Below, piece by piece: positions 17,646 to 25,423 of a stretch of 64,000 bases of DNA. Location: NCBI RefSeq assembly GCF_009908285.1, contig NZ_JAAARM010000001.1, positions 248,001 to 312,000 on the forward strand. The letters are read 5' to 3'. This stretch comes from Pseudomonas sp. Fl4BN1. GTDB lineage: Bacteria > Pseudomonadota > Gammaproteobacteria > Pseudomonadales > Pseudomonadaceae. The notes below the pieces were generated by a model, which searched no databases, was not told the origin of the DNA, and worked only from the letters and a program-made list of their open reading frames with translations. Within the stretch, counting starts at the first letter, position 1. Each line of letters starts with the position of its first letter. Position numbers and translations under genes: made by a program.

Positions 17646-17660
17646 TGATAATTATTACCA
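17646..17660 (-). promoter_or_regulatory. Fur box upstream of the DUF1460 gene
   Basis: Read on the minus strand the site is TGGTAATAATTATCA. It matches the 7-1-7 Fur core TGATAATnATTATCA at 13 of 14 specified bases. It lies 32-46 bp upstream of the start codon, where it could cover the promoter. Confidence 0.75.
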
Positions 17661-17834
17661 TTTATAAGGCGATGTTGCAGAACGCGCTATCTGAATTTGC
17701 TCATCAGAGGGAGACACTGCGGGGGGATTAGTGTTCCAGGGGGCGATGGATACTGTCACAGCGGGTACTTGCATTGCACGCCGCGGGTCTGTGTCAGGCG
17801 TTGGTCTCGTTGCCCATCAGGCAGGACTGATGCA

Positions 17835-17865
17835 CAAACGCCCGACACGGTGTATCGGGCGTTTG
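17835..17865 (-). terminator. Hairpin after gpmI
   Basis: CAAACGCCCGA and TCGGGCGTTTG form an 11-bp stem with a 9-base loop, 32 bp downstream of the gpmI stop on the minus strand. The T-tract is short, so strength is uncertain. Confidence 0.6.
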
Positions 17866-17896
17866 CGCAGGCAACAGGGGGCAACCTGCTTCAGTC

Positions 17897-19432
17897 TCAG
17901 GCGTCCAGCAGGATCGACTTGCCGGTCATTTCCTTGGGTTGTGCCAGGCCCAGCAGCTTGAGCATGGTCGGTGCCACATCCGCCAGAACCCCGCCCTCTC
18001 GGACTTTCAGCGGGCGCTTGCCGACATAGATGAAGGGCACCGGCTCAGTGGTGTGAGCCGTATGGGCCTGACCAGTGGACTCGTCGGACATCTGCTCGAC
18101 GTTGCCGTGGTCGGCGGTGATCAGCGCTTCGCCGCCGACCTTGTCCAGGGCGTCGACAATGCGTCCGACGCACAGGTCCAGGCATTCCACAGCTTTCACC
18201 GCGGCTTCGAACACACCGCTGTGGCCGACCATGTCGCCGTTGGCGTAGTTGACGATGATCACGTCGTAACGCTGGTGCTCGATGGCATCGACGATCTTGT
18301 CGGTGACTTCCGGAGCGCTCATTTCCGGCTGCAGGTCATAGGTGGCGACTTTCGGCGACGGGATCAGGATGCGCTCTTCCCCCGGGAACGGCTCTTCACG
18401 GCCACCGGAGAAGAAGAAGGTCACGTGGGCGTATTTCTCGGTTTCGGCGATGCGCAGCTGGGTCTTGCCGTTTTTCGCCAGATAATCGCCCAGCACGTTT
18501 TCCAGGCTGCCCGGGGCAAAGGCCGACGGCGCGGGGATGCTGGCGGCGTACTGGGTGAGCATGACGAACCCGGCCAGTTTCGGCTGGCGCGCACGCTCGA
18601 AGTCCTTGAAGTCATTTTCGACGAACACCCGAGTCAGTTCGCGGGCACGGTCGGCGCGGAAGTTCATGAACACCACGGCGTCGCCGTCTTCGACCTTGAC
18701 CGGCTCACCGATGGTGGTGGCCTTGACGAATTCGTCGCTCTCATCGCGGGCATAGGCGGCTTGCAGGCCTTCTTGGGCGGTGGCGGCGTTGAATTGCCCC
18801 TGGCCATCGACGATCAGGTTGTAGGCCTGGGCCACGCGGTCCCAGCGATTGTCGCGGTCCATGGCGAAGTAGCGACCCACCAGGCTGGCGATCCGGCCCT
18901 TGCCCAGGGCCTTGAAGGTTTCGTCCAGCAGTTCGATGGACGACTGGGCGCTTCTCGGCGGGGTGTCACGGCCGTCGAGGAAGGCGTGCAGGTAGATCTT
19001 CTCGGCGCCGCGCTTGAAGGCCAGTTCGGCCATGGCCACCAGGTGGTCCTGGTGGCTGTGCACGCCACCGTCGGACAGCAGGCCGAGGATGTGCACCGCC
19101 TTGCCGGCGGCCACGGCTTTATCCACGGCAGCGCAGATAGTCGGGTTTTCGAAGAACTCACCGTCGCGGATGGACTTGGTCACCCGGGTGAAGTCCTGGT
19201 ACACCACGCGACCGGCCCCCAGGTTCATGTGGCCGACTTCAGAGTTGCCCATCTGCCCGTCCGGCAGGCCGACGTCCATGCCCGAGCCCGAGATCAGGCC
19301 GTTGGGCATGCTCGCGCACAAACGGTCCAGGACTGGCTTCTTGGCCGCATAGACGGCGTTGGATTCGTGGCTCTCGCTGTGACCGAAGCCATCCAGAATC
19401 ATCAGGACCAAAGGTTTAGGCGTGGTAGTCAT
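17897..19432 (-). CDS. gpmI: GpmI, cofactor-independent phosphoglycerate mutase
   Basis: GpmI interconverts 3- and 2-phosphoglycerate in glycolysis and gluconeogenesis. The 511-residue, manganese-dependent enzyme belongs to the alkaline phosphatase superfamily: Asp14 in MILDGFGHS, nucleophile Ser64 in [16 protein letters not shown], and metal ligands in [11 protein letters not shown] and [10 protein letters not shown]. The ATG at 19432 ([11 protein letters not shown]) is the usual Pseudomonas start; a GTG nine bases upstream is the alternative. It is divergent from the rhodanese-grxC-secB operon. Confidence 0.96.
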   Translation of the reverse strand: MTTTPKPLVLMILDGFGHSESHESNAVYAAKKPVLDRLCASMPNGLISGSGMDVGLPDGQMGNSEVGHMNLGAGRVVYQDFTRVTKSIRDGEFFENPTICAAVDKAVAAGKAVHILGLLSDGGVHSHQDHLVAMAELAFKRGAEKIYLHAFLDGRDTPPRSAQSSIELLDETFKALGKGRIASLVGRYFAMDRDNRWDRVAQAYNLIVDGQGQFNAATAQEGLQAAYARDESDEFVKATTIGEPVKVEDGDAVVFMNFRADRARELTRVFVENDFKDFERARQPKLAGFVMLTQYAASIPAPSAFAPGSLENVLGDYLAKNGKTQLRIAETEKYAHVTFFFSGGREEPFPGEERILIPSPKVATYDLQPEMSAPEVTDKIVDAIEHQRYDVIIVNYANGDMVGHSGVFEAAVKAVECLDLCVGRIVDALDKVGGEALITADHGNVEQMSDESTGQAHTAHTTEPVPFIYVGKRPLKVREGGVLADVAPTMLKLLGLAQPKEMTGKSILLDA

Positions 19433-19596
19433 GGCGTCCACTCGTGGCTGGATAGGAAAGTAATGAAAAGAGAGGTGTTGAAAAAGGGAGTGGCAGTTTA
19501 AAGCGAAGTTCCGACGGCGTCACCGCCGGGCGGGGTTTGGCCGACCCGGAGGGCTGTGTATACTGGCCGACATTTTAACGCCCTGGAACCTCCTAG

Positions 19597-20010
19597 ATGG
19601 TTGCTCACCTGATTCAATTCGCCACTGAACACTACTTGCTCGCCGGTGCCTTCGCTATCCTGCTGGCGCTATTGATCGCCCATGAATTGAGCCGCGGCGG
19701 CCGCAGCCTCAGCACCCGTGAACTGACCGCACTGGTCAATGGTGAGCAGGGCGTGGTGATCGACCTTCGCCCTTCCAAGGACTTCGCTGCCGGCCACATC
19801 GTCGGCGCGCTGAACATTCCCCAGGACAAGCTGATGTCGCGCGTCGGCGAGCTGGAGAAGCACAAGGCCAAGACCATCATCCTGGTGGATGCCCAAGGCC
19901 AGCACGCCGGCACCCACGCCCGTGAGCTGATGAAATCCGGTTTCACCGCGGCCAAGCTGTCCGGTGGTATTGCCAGCTGGAAAGCCGATAACCTGCCATT
20001 GGTGAAGTAA
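19597..20010 (+). CDS. Membrane-anchored rhodanese-like protein lacking the active-site Cys
   Basis: The 137-residue protein has one N-terminal membrane helix (LLAGAFAILLALLIAHEL) and a rhodanese-like domain with VVIDLRPSKDFAAGHIVGALNIP. Where catalytic rhodaneses have a Cys loop, the sequence reads VDAQGQHAGTHA; the whole protein contains no cysteine, so sulfur transfer by the classical mechanism is excluded. It is the first gene of an operon with grxC and secB; its stop overlaps the grxC start by one base. A scaffold or regulatory role is possible but not shown. Confidence 0.85.
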   Translation: MVAHLIQFATEHYLLAGAFAILLALLIAHELSRGGRSLSTRELTALVNGEQGVVIDLRPSKDFAAGHIVGALNIPQDKLMSRVGELEKHKAKTIILVDAQGQHAGTHARELMKSGFTAAKLSGGIASWKADNLPLVK

Positions 20011-20264
20011 TGTCCACGGTCATCGTCTACTCCAGTGATTACTGCCCTTACTGCTCGCGGGCCAAGCATCTGCTCACGAGCAAAGGCGTAGCCTTCGAAG
20101 AGATCAAGGTCGATGGCAAGCCGCAGGTGCGCGCCGATATGGCCCAGAAGGCCGGACGCACGTCCGTGCCGCAGATCTGGATCGGTGCCACCCACGTAGG
20201 TGGTTGTGATGATTTGTTTGCCCTGGAGCGCGTCGGCAAGCTCGACACGCTGTTGGCGGCCTGA
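20010..20264 (+). CDS. grxC: GrxC, glutaredoxin 3
   Basis: This 84-residue dithiol glutaredoxin has active site CPYC (residues 12-15), the cis-proline motif TSVPQIWI and the glutathione-binding GGCDD. It reduces protein and glutathione mixed disulfides in the cytosol. It starts on the last base of the rhodanese stop and is followed after 42 bp by secB, the same operon order as in enterobacteria and other pseudomonads. Confidence 0.97.
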   Translation: MSTVIVYSSDYCPYCSRAKHLLTSKGVAFEEIKVDGKPQVRADMAQKAGRTSVPQIWIGATHVGGCDDLFALERVGKLDTLLAA

Positions 20265-20306
20265 AATTCCTAACCCTATAGACCTAAAGATCAAGAAGGA
20301 TCTGAG

Positions 20307-20789
20307 ATGACTGACCAACAGAACACTGCTGCTGCCGAAGACGAAAGCGCACCGCAATTCTCCCTGCAGCGCATCTACGTGCGTGACCTGTCCTTCGAAG
20401 CGCCGAAAAGCCCGGCGATCTTCCGCCAGCAGTGGGAGCCAAGCGTCGGCCTGGACCTGAACACCCGCCAGAAAGCCCTGGAAACCGACTTCCACGAAGT
20501 CGTGCTGACCCTGTCGGTGACCGTGAAGAACGGCGACGAAGTGGCCTTCATCGCTGAAGTGCAACAAGCCGGTATCTTCCTGATCAAGAACCTGGATGAG
20601 GCTTCGATGAGCCACACCCTGGGTGCCTTCTGCCCGAACATCCTGTTCCCTTACGCTCGCGAAGCGCTGGACAGCCTGGTGACCCGTGGTTCGTTCCCGG
20701 CGTTGATGCTGGCTCCGGTGAACTTCGACGCGCTGTACGCCCAGGAGCTGCAACGCATGCAGTCCGCTGGCGAGAACACCGTTCAATAA
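20307..20789 (+). CDS. secB: SecB, protein-export chaperone
   Basis: The 160-residue cytosolic chaperone keeps preproteins unfolded and delivers them to SecA. It shows the family's conserved [19 protein letters not shown] and, near the end, [13 protein letters not shown]. The acidic N-terminus is usual for SecB. It is the last gene of the rhodanese-grxC-secB operon and is followed by a strong bidirectional terminator. Confidence 0.97.
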   Translation: MTDQQNTAAAEDESAPQFSLQRIYVRDLSFEAPKSPAIFRQQWEPSVGLDLNTRQKALETDFHEVVLTLSVTVKNGDEVAFIAEVQQAGIFLIKNLDEASMSHTLGAFCPNILFPYAREALDSLVTRGSFPALMLAPVNFDALYAQELQRMQSAGENTVQ

Positions 20790-20802
20790 GAGCGTCGCCC
20801 GA

Positions 20803-20840
20803 GCATGAAAAAAGCGCCTGTAATGGCGCTTTTTTCATGC
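20803..20840 (+). terminator. Strong bidirectional terminator between secB and trmL
   Basis: GCATGAAAAAAGCGCC and its exact complement flank the six-base loop TGTAAT, giving a 16-bp arm with A and T tracts. It can serve both convergent genes. Confidence 0.9.
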
Positions 20841-20850
20841 ACGGGCGAAA

Positions 20851-20876
20851 CCTGTAGGAGCGGGCTTGCCCGCGAA
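20851..20876. repeat. Single REP element
   Basis: TGTAGGAGCGGGCTTGCCCG followed by CGAA is one Pseudomonas REP copy at the 3' side of trmL. Confidence 0.75.
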
Positions 20877-20886
20877 TCTCCGGGCC

Positions 20887-21342
20887 TTACTTGAAGCCCA
20901 GTTGCCGCCAGCCTTCATAAACCGCCACCGCCACGGTGTTGGACAGGTTGAGGCTGCGGCAGCCTTCGCGCATCGGCAGGCGCAGGCGCTGTTCGCCGGG
21001 CAGGGCGTCCAGCACGTCCGCTGGCAGGCCGCGGCTTTCCGGGCCGAACAGGAAGGCGTCGCCTTCCTCGAAGCTGGCATCATGAAACGGCCGCGAGCCC
21101 TTGGTAGTGAAGGCAAACAGGCGCGGTTGGCCGAGGCTCTCCAGGCAGCTGGCGAGGTCGGCATGGCGTTGCAGGGTGGCATATTCGTGGTAGTCGAGGC
21201 CGGCGCGGCGCAGGCGCTTGTCGTCCATGTCGAAACCCAGCGGCTCGATCAAATGCAGGTGGCAGCCGCTGTTGGCGCACAGCCTGATAACGTTGCCGGT
21301 ATTCGGCGGAATTTCTGGTTGAAAGAGGATGACGTGAAACAT
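20887..21342 (-). CDS. trmL: TrmL, tRNA (cytidine/uridine-34 2'-O)-methyltransferase
   Basis: The 151-residue SPOUT methyltransferase modifies the wobble ribose of tRNA-Leu isoacceptors. It has the family's N-terminal [18 protein letters not shown] and the SAM-binding trefoil knot with FGPESRGLP and [15 protein letters not shown]. The ATG at 21340-21342 yields the standard N-terminus [17 protein letters not shown]; a long upstream extension is not credible. Its start codon overlaps that of the divergent gene at 21341 by two bases. Confidence 0.95.
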   Translation of the reverse strand: MFHVILFQPEIPPNTGNVIRLCANSGCHLHLIEPLGFDMDDKRLRRAGLDYHEYATLQRHADLASCLESLGQPRLFAFTTKGSRPFHDASFEEGDAFLFGPESRGLPADVLDALPGEQRLRLPMREGCRSLNLSNTVAVAVYEGWRQLGFK

Positions 21343-21781
21343 GCACGGCTCCGAAGAGAAAGACAGGCTGCATTCTACGCCTGAAGAGTACTCGCGACCG
21401 AAGCTAATGCTGCGGGTGTTCGGCTCCCTGGCGATTGTCGGGGTGATGGTGGGGCTGATGATCGGTCGCCTGACCCAGTCCGATCCTGTGGAGCTGCAGC
21501 AGGTCGAAATCGCACCTGACGGGCTGGTGGTTTGGTTCAACCAGGAACCCAAGGTTCACGGTGAGCACATCGACGGTACCGTGGCGCTGCTGTTCGATGC
21601 CCAGGGACATGCGCAGCACGGCCAATTGCAGGTCAACCAGAGGAATGTGAACTGGCGTGTCCGCCTGGCGGACCAGGGCTTGCTGCTGAACCTGGTGGCC
21701 GCCCGCGCGCTGCGCGGTGAATGGCGCGGAGGCGAGGTCGACGGGCGCTGGCGCCTGGAGATCCACCTGCGGGAGGAATAA
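21341..21781 (+). CDS. Conserved hypothetical single-pass membrane protein
   Basis: I do not recognise a named family. The 146-residue protein has a short polar N-terminus, one transmembrane helix (about residues 24-43, [19 protein letters not shown]) and a C-terminal beta-rich domain of about 95 residues with [12 protein letters not shown] and [16 protein letters not shown] periplasmic domain tethered to the inner membrane is likely. The ATG at 21341 overlaps the trmL start on the other strand by two bases, so an internal ATG at residue 23 (21407) is an alternative. Its stop codon runs into the first unit of the tandem array. Confidence 0.7.
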   Translation: MHGSEEKDRLHSTPEEYSRPKLMLRVFGSLAIVGVMVGLMIGRLTQSDPVELQQVEIAPDGLVVWFNQEPKVHGEHIDGTVALLFDAQGHAQHGQLQVNQRNVNWRVRLADQGLLLNLVAARALRGEWRGGEVDGRWRLEIHLREE

Positions 21782-22231
21782 AAGAGGGAAACCCCGGCCT
21801 GCCTGTACCAAGGCCCCCAAAAGCGGGAGGGGCCAATTGCCTCAGGGGCAATCAGTCCCGGTGTAAAGAGGGGAATTCCCGGCCTGCCTGTACCAGGGTC
21901 CCCGAAAGCGTGGCCCAGCGCGATGCGCGTGATGGGCCGGGTATTAAAGAGGGAAGCCCCAGCCTGCCTGTACTGAGGTTCCCGAAACCTTGGGCCCGTC
22001 GCGATGCGCGTGATGGGCCGGGTGTTAAAGAGGGAATTCCCGGCCTGCCTGTACCAGGGTTCCCGAAAACATGGCCGGTCACGGTGTGCGTGAAGGGCCG
22101 GCTATTAAAGAGGGAAGTCCCAGCCTGCCTGTACTGGGGTTCCCGAAACCTTGGGCTCGTCGCCATGCGTGCCGAGCTCGGTGTTAAAGAGGGGAATCCC
22201 CGGCCTGCCTGTACCAAGGTCCCCGAAACTG
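21781..22231. repeat. Tandem array of six imperfect ~80-bp hairpin units
   Basis: Units begin with AAAGAGGG at 21781, 21865, 21946, 22027, 22107 and 22186, with periods of 84, 81, 81, 80 and 79 bp; the last is cut after about 45 bp. Each has a core containing GCCTGCCTGTAC with arms that pair (GGGAA with TTCCC, or GGGGA with TCCCC), followed by a GC-rich half often containing CGATGCGCGTGATGGGCC. Units 3 and 5 share the variant AGCCTGCCTGTACTG, while 2, 4 and 6 share GGCCTGCCTGTACC, suggesting duplication as a dimer of about 160 bp. No repeat/spacer structure of a CRISPR and no coding signal was seen. Confidence 0.85.
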
Positions 22232-22305
22232 GGTAGTGACAGGGTTATTGCAGGTGGCGTGCCAGTTTTCGCCGCAGAGGCGTTCATGGGTTGAATAAAA
22301 AGCCG

Positions 22306-22329
22306 AAAGCCCCGTAATCCGGGGCTTTT
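22306..22329. terminator. Hairpin terminator downstream of ntrC / the tandem array
   Basis: AAAGCCCCG and CGGGGCTTT flank TAATC. T-rich sequence lies on both sides, so it could end ntrBC (minus strand) or a transcript through the repeat array (plus strand). Confidence 0.7.
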
Positions 22330-22435
22330 GCGTTTTCGAAGCGGAGATTTTCGCAAGTGAAACCTGAAGCCGGACTGCCGCACCGGTGCCTTCGGGCAGT
22401 GCATGCAGCCCATCCTGGTGCACGCTTGACCTTGT

Positions 22436-22518
22436 TGTAGGAGCCGGCTTGCCGGCGAAAGCGCCTGTCAGCGCGTTGCAAGGGTCAAGGGCTTCTTCGC
22501 TGGCAAGCCAGCTCCTAC
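22436..22518. repeat. Inverted REP pair downstream of ntrC
   Basis: GTAGGAGCCGGCTTGCCGGC (left) and GCTGGCAAGCCAGCTCCTAC (right) face each other across about 36 bp, forming a REPIN-like pair. Confidence 0.8.
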
Positions 22519-22532
22519 GCAGGGGGGAGGGC

Positions 22533-23969
22533 TCAGCCTTCCTCGCTTTCGTCCTCGTCGCCGCCGTCGACCTTCATCCCCAGTTCCTTGATCTTGCGGG
22601 TCAGGGTATTGCGTCCCCAACCCAGCAGCACCGCCGCGTCACGGCGACGGCCGGCGGTGTGCTTGAGGGCGGTCTCGATCATGATCCGCTCGAAGCTTGG
22701 CACCGCACTGTCCAGCAGGCTCGATTGCCCACGGGCCAGGGCCTGGTCGGCCCATTGGCGCAGGGCCTGTTCCCAGTTGGTCACCGGCGCCGAGTCCTGA
22801 GGCAGGCTCAGCAGTTCCGGCGGCAGGTCACTGATATGCACCTCGCGCCCGGAGGCCATCACGGTGATCCAGCGGCAGGTGTTCTCCAGCTGGCGCACGT
22901 TGCCCGGCCACGGCAGGTTTTTCAGGTACTCCTCGGTTTCGCTCTTCAGCAGCTTGGGCTCCACCGCCAGCTCCTGCGCCGCACGGCTGAGGAAGTGTCG
23001 GGCCAGGGTCGGGATGTCTTCGCGACGGTCCGACAGGCGCGGGATATGAATGCGGATCACGTTGAGGCGGTGGAACAGGTCCTCGCGGAACTTGCCAGCG
23101 TGGACCAGGGTTTCCAGGTTCTGGTGGGTCGCGGCGATGATGCGCACGTCGACCTTGACCGGGGTGTGGCCGCCGACTCGGTAGAACTCGCCGTCGGCCA
23201 GTACCCGCAACAGGCGGGTCTGGGTTTCCGCCGGCATGTCGCCGATCTCGTCGAGGAACAGGGTGCCACCGTCGGCTTGCTCGAAGCGCCCACGCCGCAG
23301 GTTGGCTGCGCCGGTGAATGCGCCTTTTTCATGGCCGAACAGCTCGGACTCCATCAGATCCTTGGGAATCGCCGCCATGTTCAGGGCAATGAACGGCGAG
23401 GCCGCCCGAGGGCTGTGGCGGTGCAGGGCGTGGGCCACCAGCTCTTTGCCGGTGCCGGATTCGCCATTGATCAATACGGTGATGTTGGAGTGGCTGAGAC
23501 GCCCAATGGCCCGGAACACCTCCTGCATCGCCGGTGCTTCACCGATGATTTCCGGGGTGCGGGTCAGGGTCGGTGGCACTTCCAGGCCTTGTTGCTCCTG
23601 GGCGTGCTGATTGGCGCGCTTGACCAGCGACACCGCCTCGTCGACATCGAAGGGCTTGGGCAGGTATTCGAAGGCCCCGCCCTGATAGGAGGCGACAGCG
23701 CTGTCCAGGTCGGAGTGCGCCGTCATGATGATCACCGGCAGGCGCGGATGCTGTTCGCGAATCCGCGCCAGCAGGTCGAGACCGCTGGCGCCAGGCATGC
23801 GAATGTCGGAAATGATCACGTCCGGCGCTTGGCGGGCCAGGCGGCTCATCACCCCGTCGGCACTGTCGAAGCTCTGGGTGGTCATCCCTTCCTGTTGCAG
23901 GGCTTTTTCCAGGACCCAACGGATAGAACGGTCGTCATCGACGATCCACACGGTTTCACTACGGCTCAT
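22533..23969 (-). CDS. ntrC: NtrC (GlnG), nitrogen-regulation sigma54 activator
   Basis: The 478-residue response regulator has a receiver domain (phospho-acceptor Asp55 in VIISDIRMPG), an AAA+ sigma54-interaction domain with Walker A GESGTGKE, the GAFTGA loop in EKGAFTGAAN and Walker B GTLFLDEIGD, and a C-terminal Fis-type helix-turn-helix. When phosphorylated by NtrB it activates nitrogen-assimilation genes. Its start overlaps the ntrB stop by 4 bp. Candidate NtrC sites in this window lie upstream of ntrB and of glnA. Confidence 0.97.
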   Translation of the reverse strand: MSRSETVWIVDDDRSIRWVLEKALQQEGMTTQSFDSADGVMSRLARQAPDVIISDIRMPGASGLDLLARIREQHPRLPVIIMTAHSDLDSAVASYQGGAFEYLPKPFDVDEAVSLVKRANQHAQEQQGLEVPPTLTRTPEIIGEAPAMQEVFRAIGRLSHSNITVLINGESGTGKELVAHALHRHSPRAASPFIALNMAAIPKDLMESELFGHEKGAFTGAANLRRGRFEQADGGTLFLDEIGDMPAETQTRLLRVLADGEFYRVGGHTPVKVDVRIIAATHQNLETLVHAGKFREDLFHRLNVIRIHIPRLSDRREDIPTLARHFLSRAAQELAVEPKLLKSETEEYLKNLPWPGNVRQLENTCRWITVMASGREVHISDLPPELLSLPQDSAPVTNWEQALRQWADQALARGQSSLLDSAVPSFERIMIETALKHTAGRRRDAAVLLGWGRNTLTRKIKELGMKVDGGDEDESEEG

Positions 23970-25051
23970 GTCGATGGGGCTCCTTGTTCCAGAGGCAGAA
24001 AGATCGAGAAGGTGGTGTGGCCGGGATGGCTGTCACATTCGATCAGGCCCTGGTGCTGGCTGATGATGTTCTGGGTAATGGCCAGGCCCAGCCCGGTACC
24101 GTCCGGACGGCCGCTGACCATGGGGAAGAAGAGCGTGTCCTGCAGCTCGGCGGGAATGCCCGGGCCGTTGTCGATGATCTCGATCTTGGTCACCAGGCGA
24201 TGGCGCACATGGCCGATGGTGAACTGGCGCATGGCGCGGCTGCGCAGGGTGATGCGCCCCAGGCGCAGTTCATTCTGGCTGCTGATGGCCTGCATGGCGT
24301 TGCGCACGATATTGAGCACTGCCTGGATCATCTGTTCGCGGTCGATCAGCACGTCGGGAATGCTCGGGTCGTAGTCCCGGACCAGGGTGATGCAACCCTG
24401 GCTTTCGGCTTCCACCAGGCTGCTGACGCGCTCCAGTACCTCATGGATATTGGTCAGTGCCAGGGACGGCAGCTTGTTCGAGCCGAGCATGCGGTCCACC
24501 AGGTTACGCAGACGGTCGGCTTCTTCGATGATGACGTTGGTGTAGTCCTTGAGGCTCTCTTCCGGCAGCTCTCGGGCCAATAACTGAGCGGCGCCGCGAA
24601 TGCCTCCCAGGGGGTTCTTGATCTCATGGGCCAGGCCGCGCACCAGCATCTTGCTGGTCTCCTGCTTGGACAGCTGGGCCTCTTCCTTGGTGATCCGCAG
24701 CAAACGGTCCCGGGGGTGGACTTCCAGCAGCAACAAGGTGTCGCCATTGCTGAGGATCGGCGTCACCGCATAGTCGACGGTCAGGGTCTGGCCGGTCAGG
24801 GCGGTGAGCATGGCCTCGCGCTTGGTGAAGGGGTGCGCCTGTTCCACGGCCTGGCGCAGGGAGCTCAGGGCTTCGGCCGACTCGGTGAACAGCTCACTGA
24901 TGAATTGCCCATGGCTGCGCTGGCCGCTGATGGCCAGGAGCATTTCCGCCGCCGGGTTCATGTACTCAAGGCGCAGGTCGGCATTGAGCAGGATGGTGGC
25001 AGTGGTCAGGTTGTCCAGAAGCAGACGGTGCAGTGGATCGCTGATGGTCAT
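23966..25051 (-). CDS. ntrB: NtrB (GlnL), nitrogen sensor histidine kinase
   Basis: The 361-residue cytosolic kinase/phosphatase has an N-terminal PAS domain (LLDNLTTATILLNADLRLEY), the H-box LAHEIKNPLGGIRGAAQLL, an N-box NIVRNAMQAI and ATP-lid motifs DNGPGIP and GTGLGLAI. PII proteins normally control it in response to glutamine. The ATG at 25049-25051 gives the typical N-terminus; the frame is open to 25327, but that part overlaps the promoter region. Confidence 0.96.
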   Translation of the reverse strand: MTISDPLHRLLLDNLTTATILLNADLRLEYMNPAAEMLLAISGQRSHGQFISELFTESAEALSSLRQAVEQAHPFTKREAMLTALTGQTLTVDYAVTPILSNGDTLLLLEVHPRDRLLRITKEEAQLSKQETSKMLVRGLAHEIKNPLGGIRGAAQLLARELPEESLKDYTNVIIEEADRLRNLVDRMLGSNKLPSLALTNIHEVLERVSSLVEAESQGCITLVRDYDPSIPDVLIDREQMIQAVLNIVRNAMQAISSQNELRLGRITLRSRAMRQFTIGHVRHRLVTKIEIIDNGPGIPAELQDTLFFPMVSGRPDGTGLGLAITQNIISQHQGLIECDSHPGHTTFSIFLPLEQGAPST

Positions 25052-25138
25052 GGGTAAATGTTGACCTCTTTTGAAGCAAGGCAAGACCGGAACTGAACCC
25101 GGATTGCGCGCACGGGTTAAGCACTGATGTGGAGAAAA

Positions 25139-25154
25139 TGCAAAAACCAAACCA
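25139..25154 (-). promoter_or_regulatory. Candidate sigma54 promoter of ntrBC
   Basis: On the minus strand TGGTTTGGTTTTTGCA keeps the -24 GG and -12 GC at correct spacing and matches TGGCACGN4TTGCA at 9 of 12 fixed bases. It lies about 90 bp upstream of ntrB. Confidence 0.55.
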
Positions 25155-25281
25155 AGGCTCCGAAAAGAAGCGCTCAAGCCCTGAAACAGGCGTTTGAAGC
25201 CCGCTTGCGTGGCGTTTTGCCAGCTCTGTTGAGTATTTTCGAACCAAAATGGGCTGGCAATGACCCGCGAGTGCAAGTTGT

Positions 25282-25298
25282 TGCACCAATATAGTGCA
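25282..25298. promoter_or_regulatory. NtrC binding site upstream of ntrB
   Basis: TGCACCAATATAGTGCA matches the NtrC dyad TGCACC-N5-GGTGCA at 11 of 12 bases. It lies about 130 bp upstream of the sigma54-like element, an ordinary enhancer distance. This supports autoregulation of ntrBC. It is also about 130 bp upstream of the divergent ada gene. Confidence 0.75.
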
Positions 25299-25369
25299 TG
25301 ATCTTGAGTGGTGCTTGCCCAGTGCACCGAGGCCTCGGAATCAACGCCCGTTTTTCAGCGGCAGTTGGC

Positions 25370-25377
25370 AAGGCGCA
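25370..25377 (+). promoter_or_regulatory. Possible Ada box upstream of ada
   Basis: AAGGCGCA differs by one base from the E. coli Ada half-site AAAGCGCA and lies about 47 bp upstream of the ada start. The match is short, so this is only suggestive of autoregulation. The rest of the 372-bp gap 25052-25423 holds the ntrBC control region. Confidence 0.3.
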
Positions 25378-25423
25378 GGTTTAGAGTGCTCGAACCTGAT
25401 GCTTCAAGGTTTAGGATACGGCC

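Noticed and set aside
21781..22231. CRISPR array or small repeated proteins in the tandem units
   Set aside because: The part between cores is itself related from unit to unit, periods vary from 79 to 84 bp, no cas genes are near, and frames through the array have no RBS and do not keep phase between units.
22386..24374. Plus-strand frame of 662 codons across ntrC and into ntrB
   Set aside because: Antisense shadow of the two-component genes; low-complexity translation and no start signal.
25308..25330. Second NtrC site upstream of ada (GGTGC and GCACC nearby)
   Set aside because: The half sites are not at the NtrC spacing, unlike the clear site at 25282-25298.
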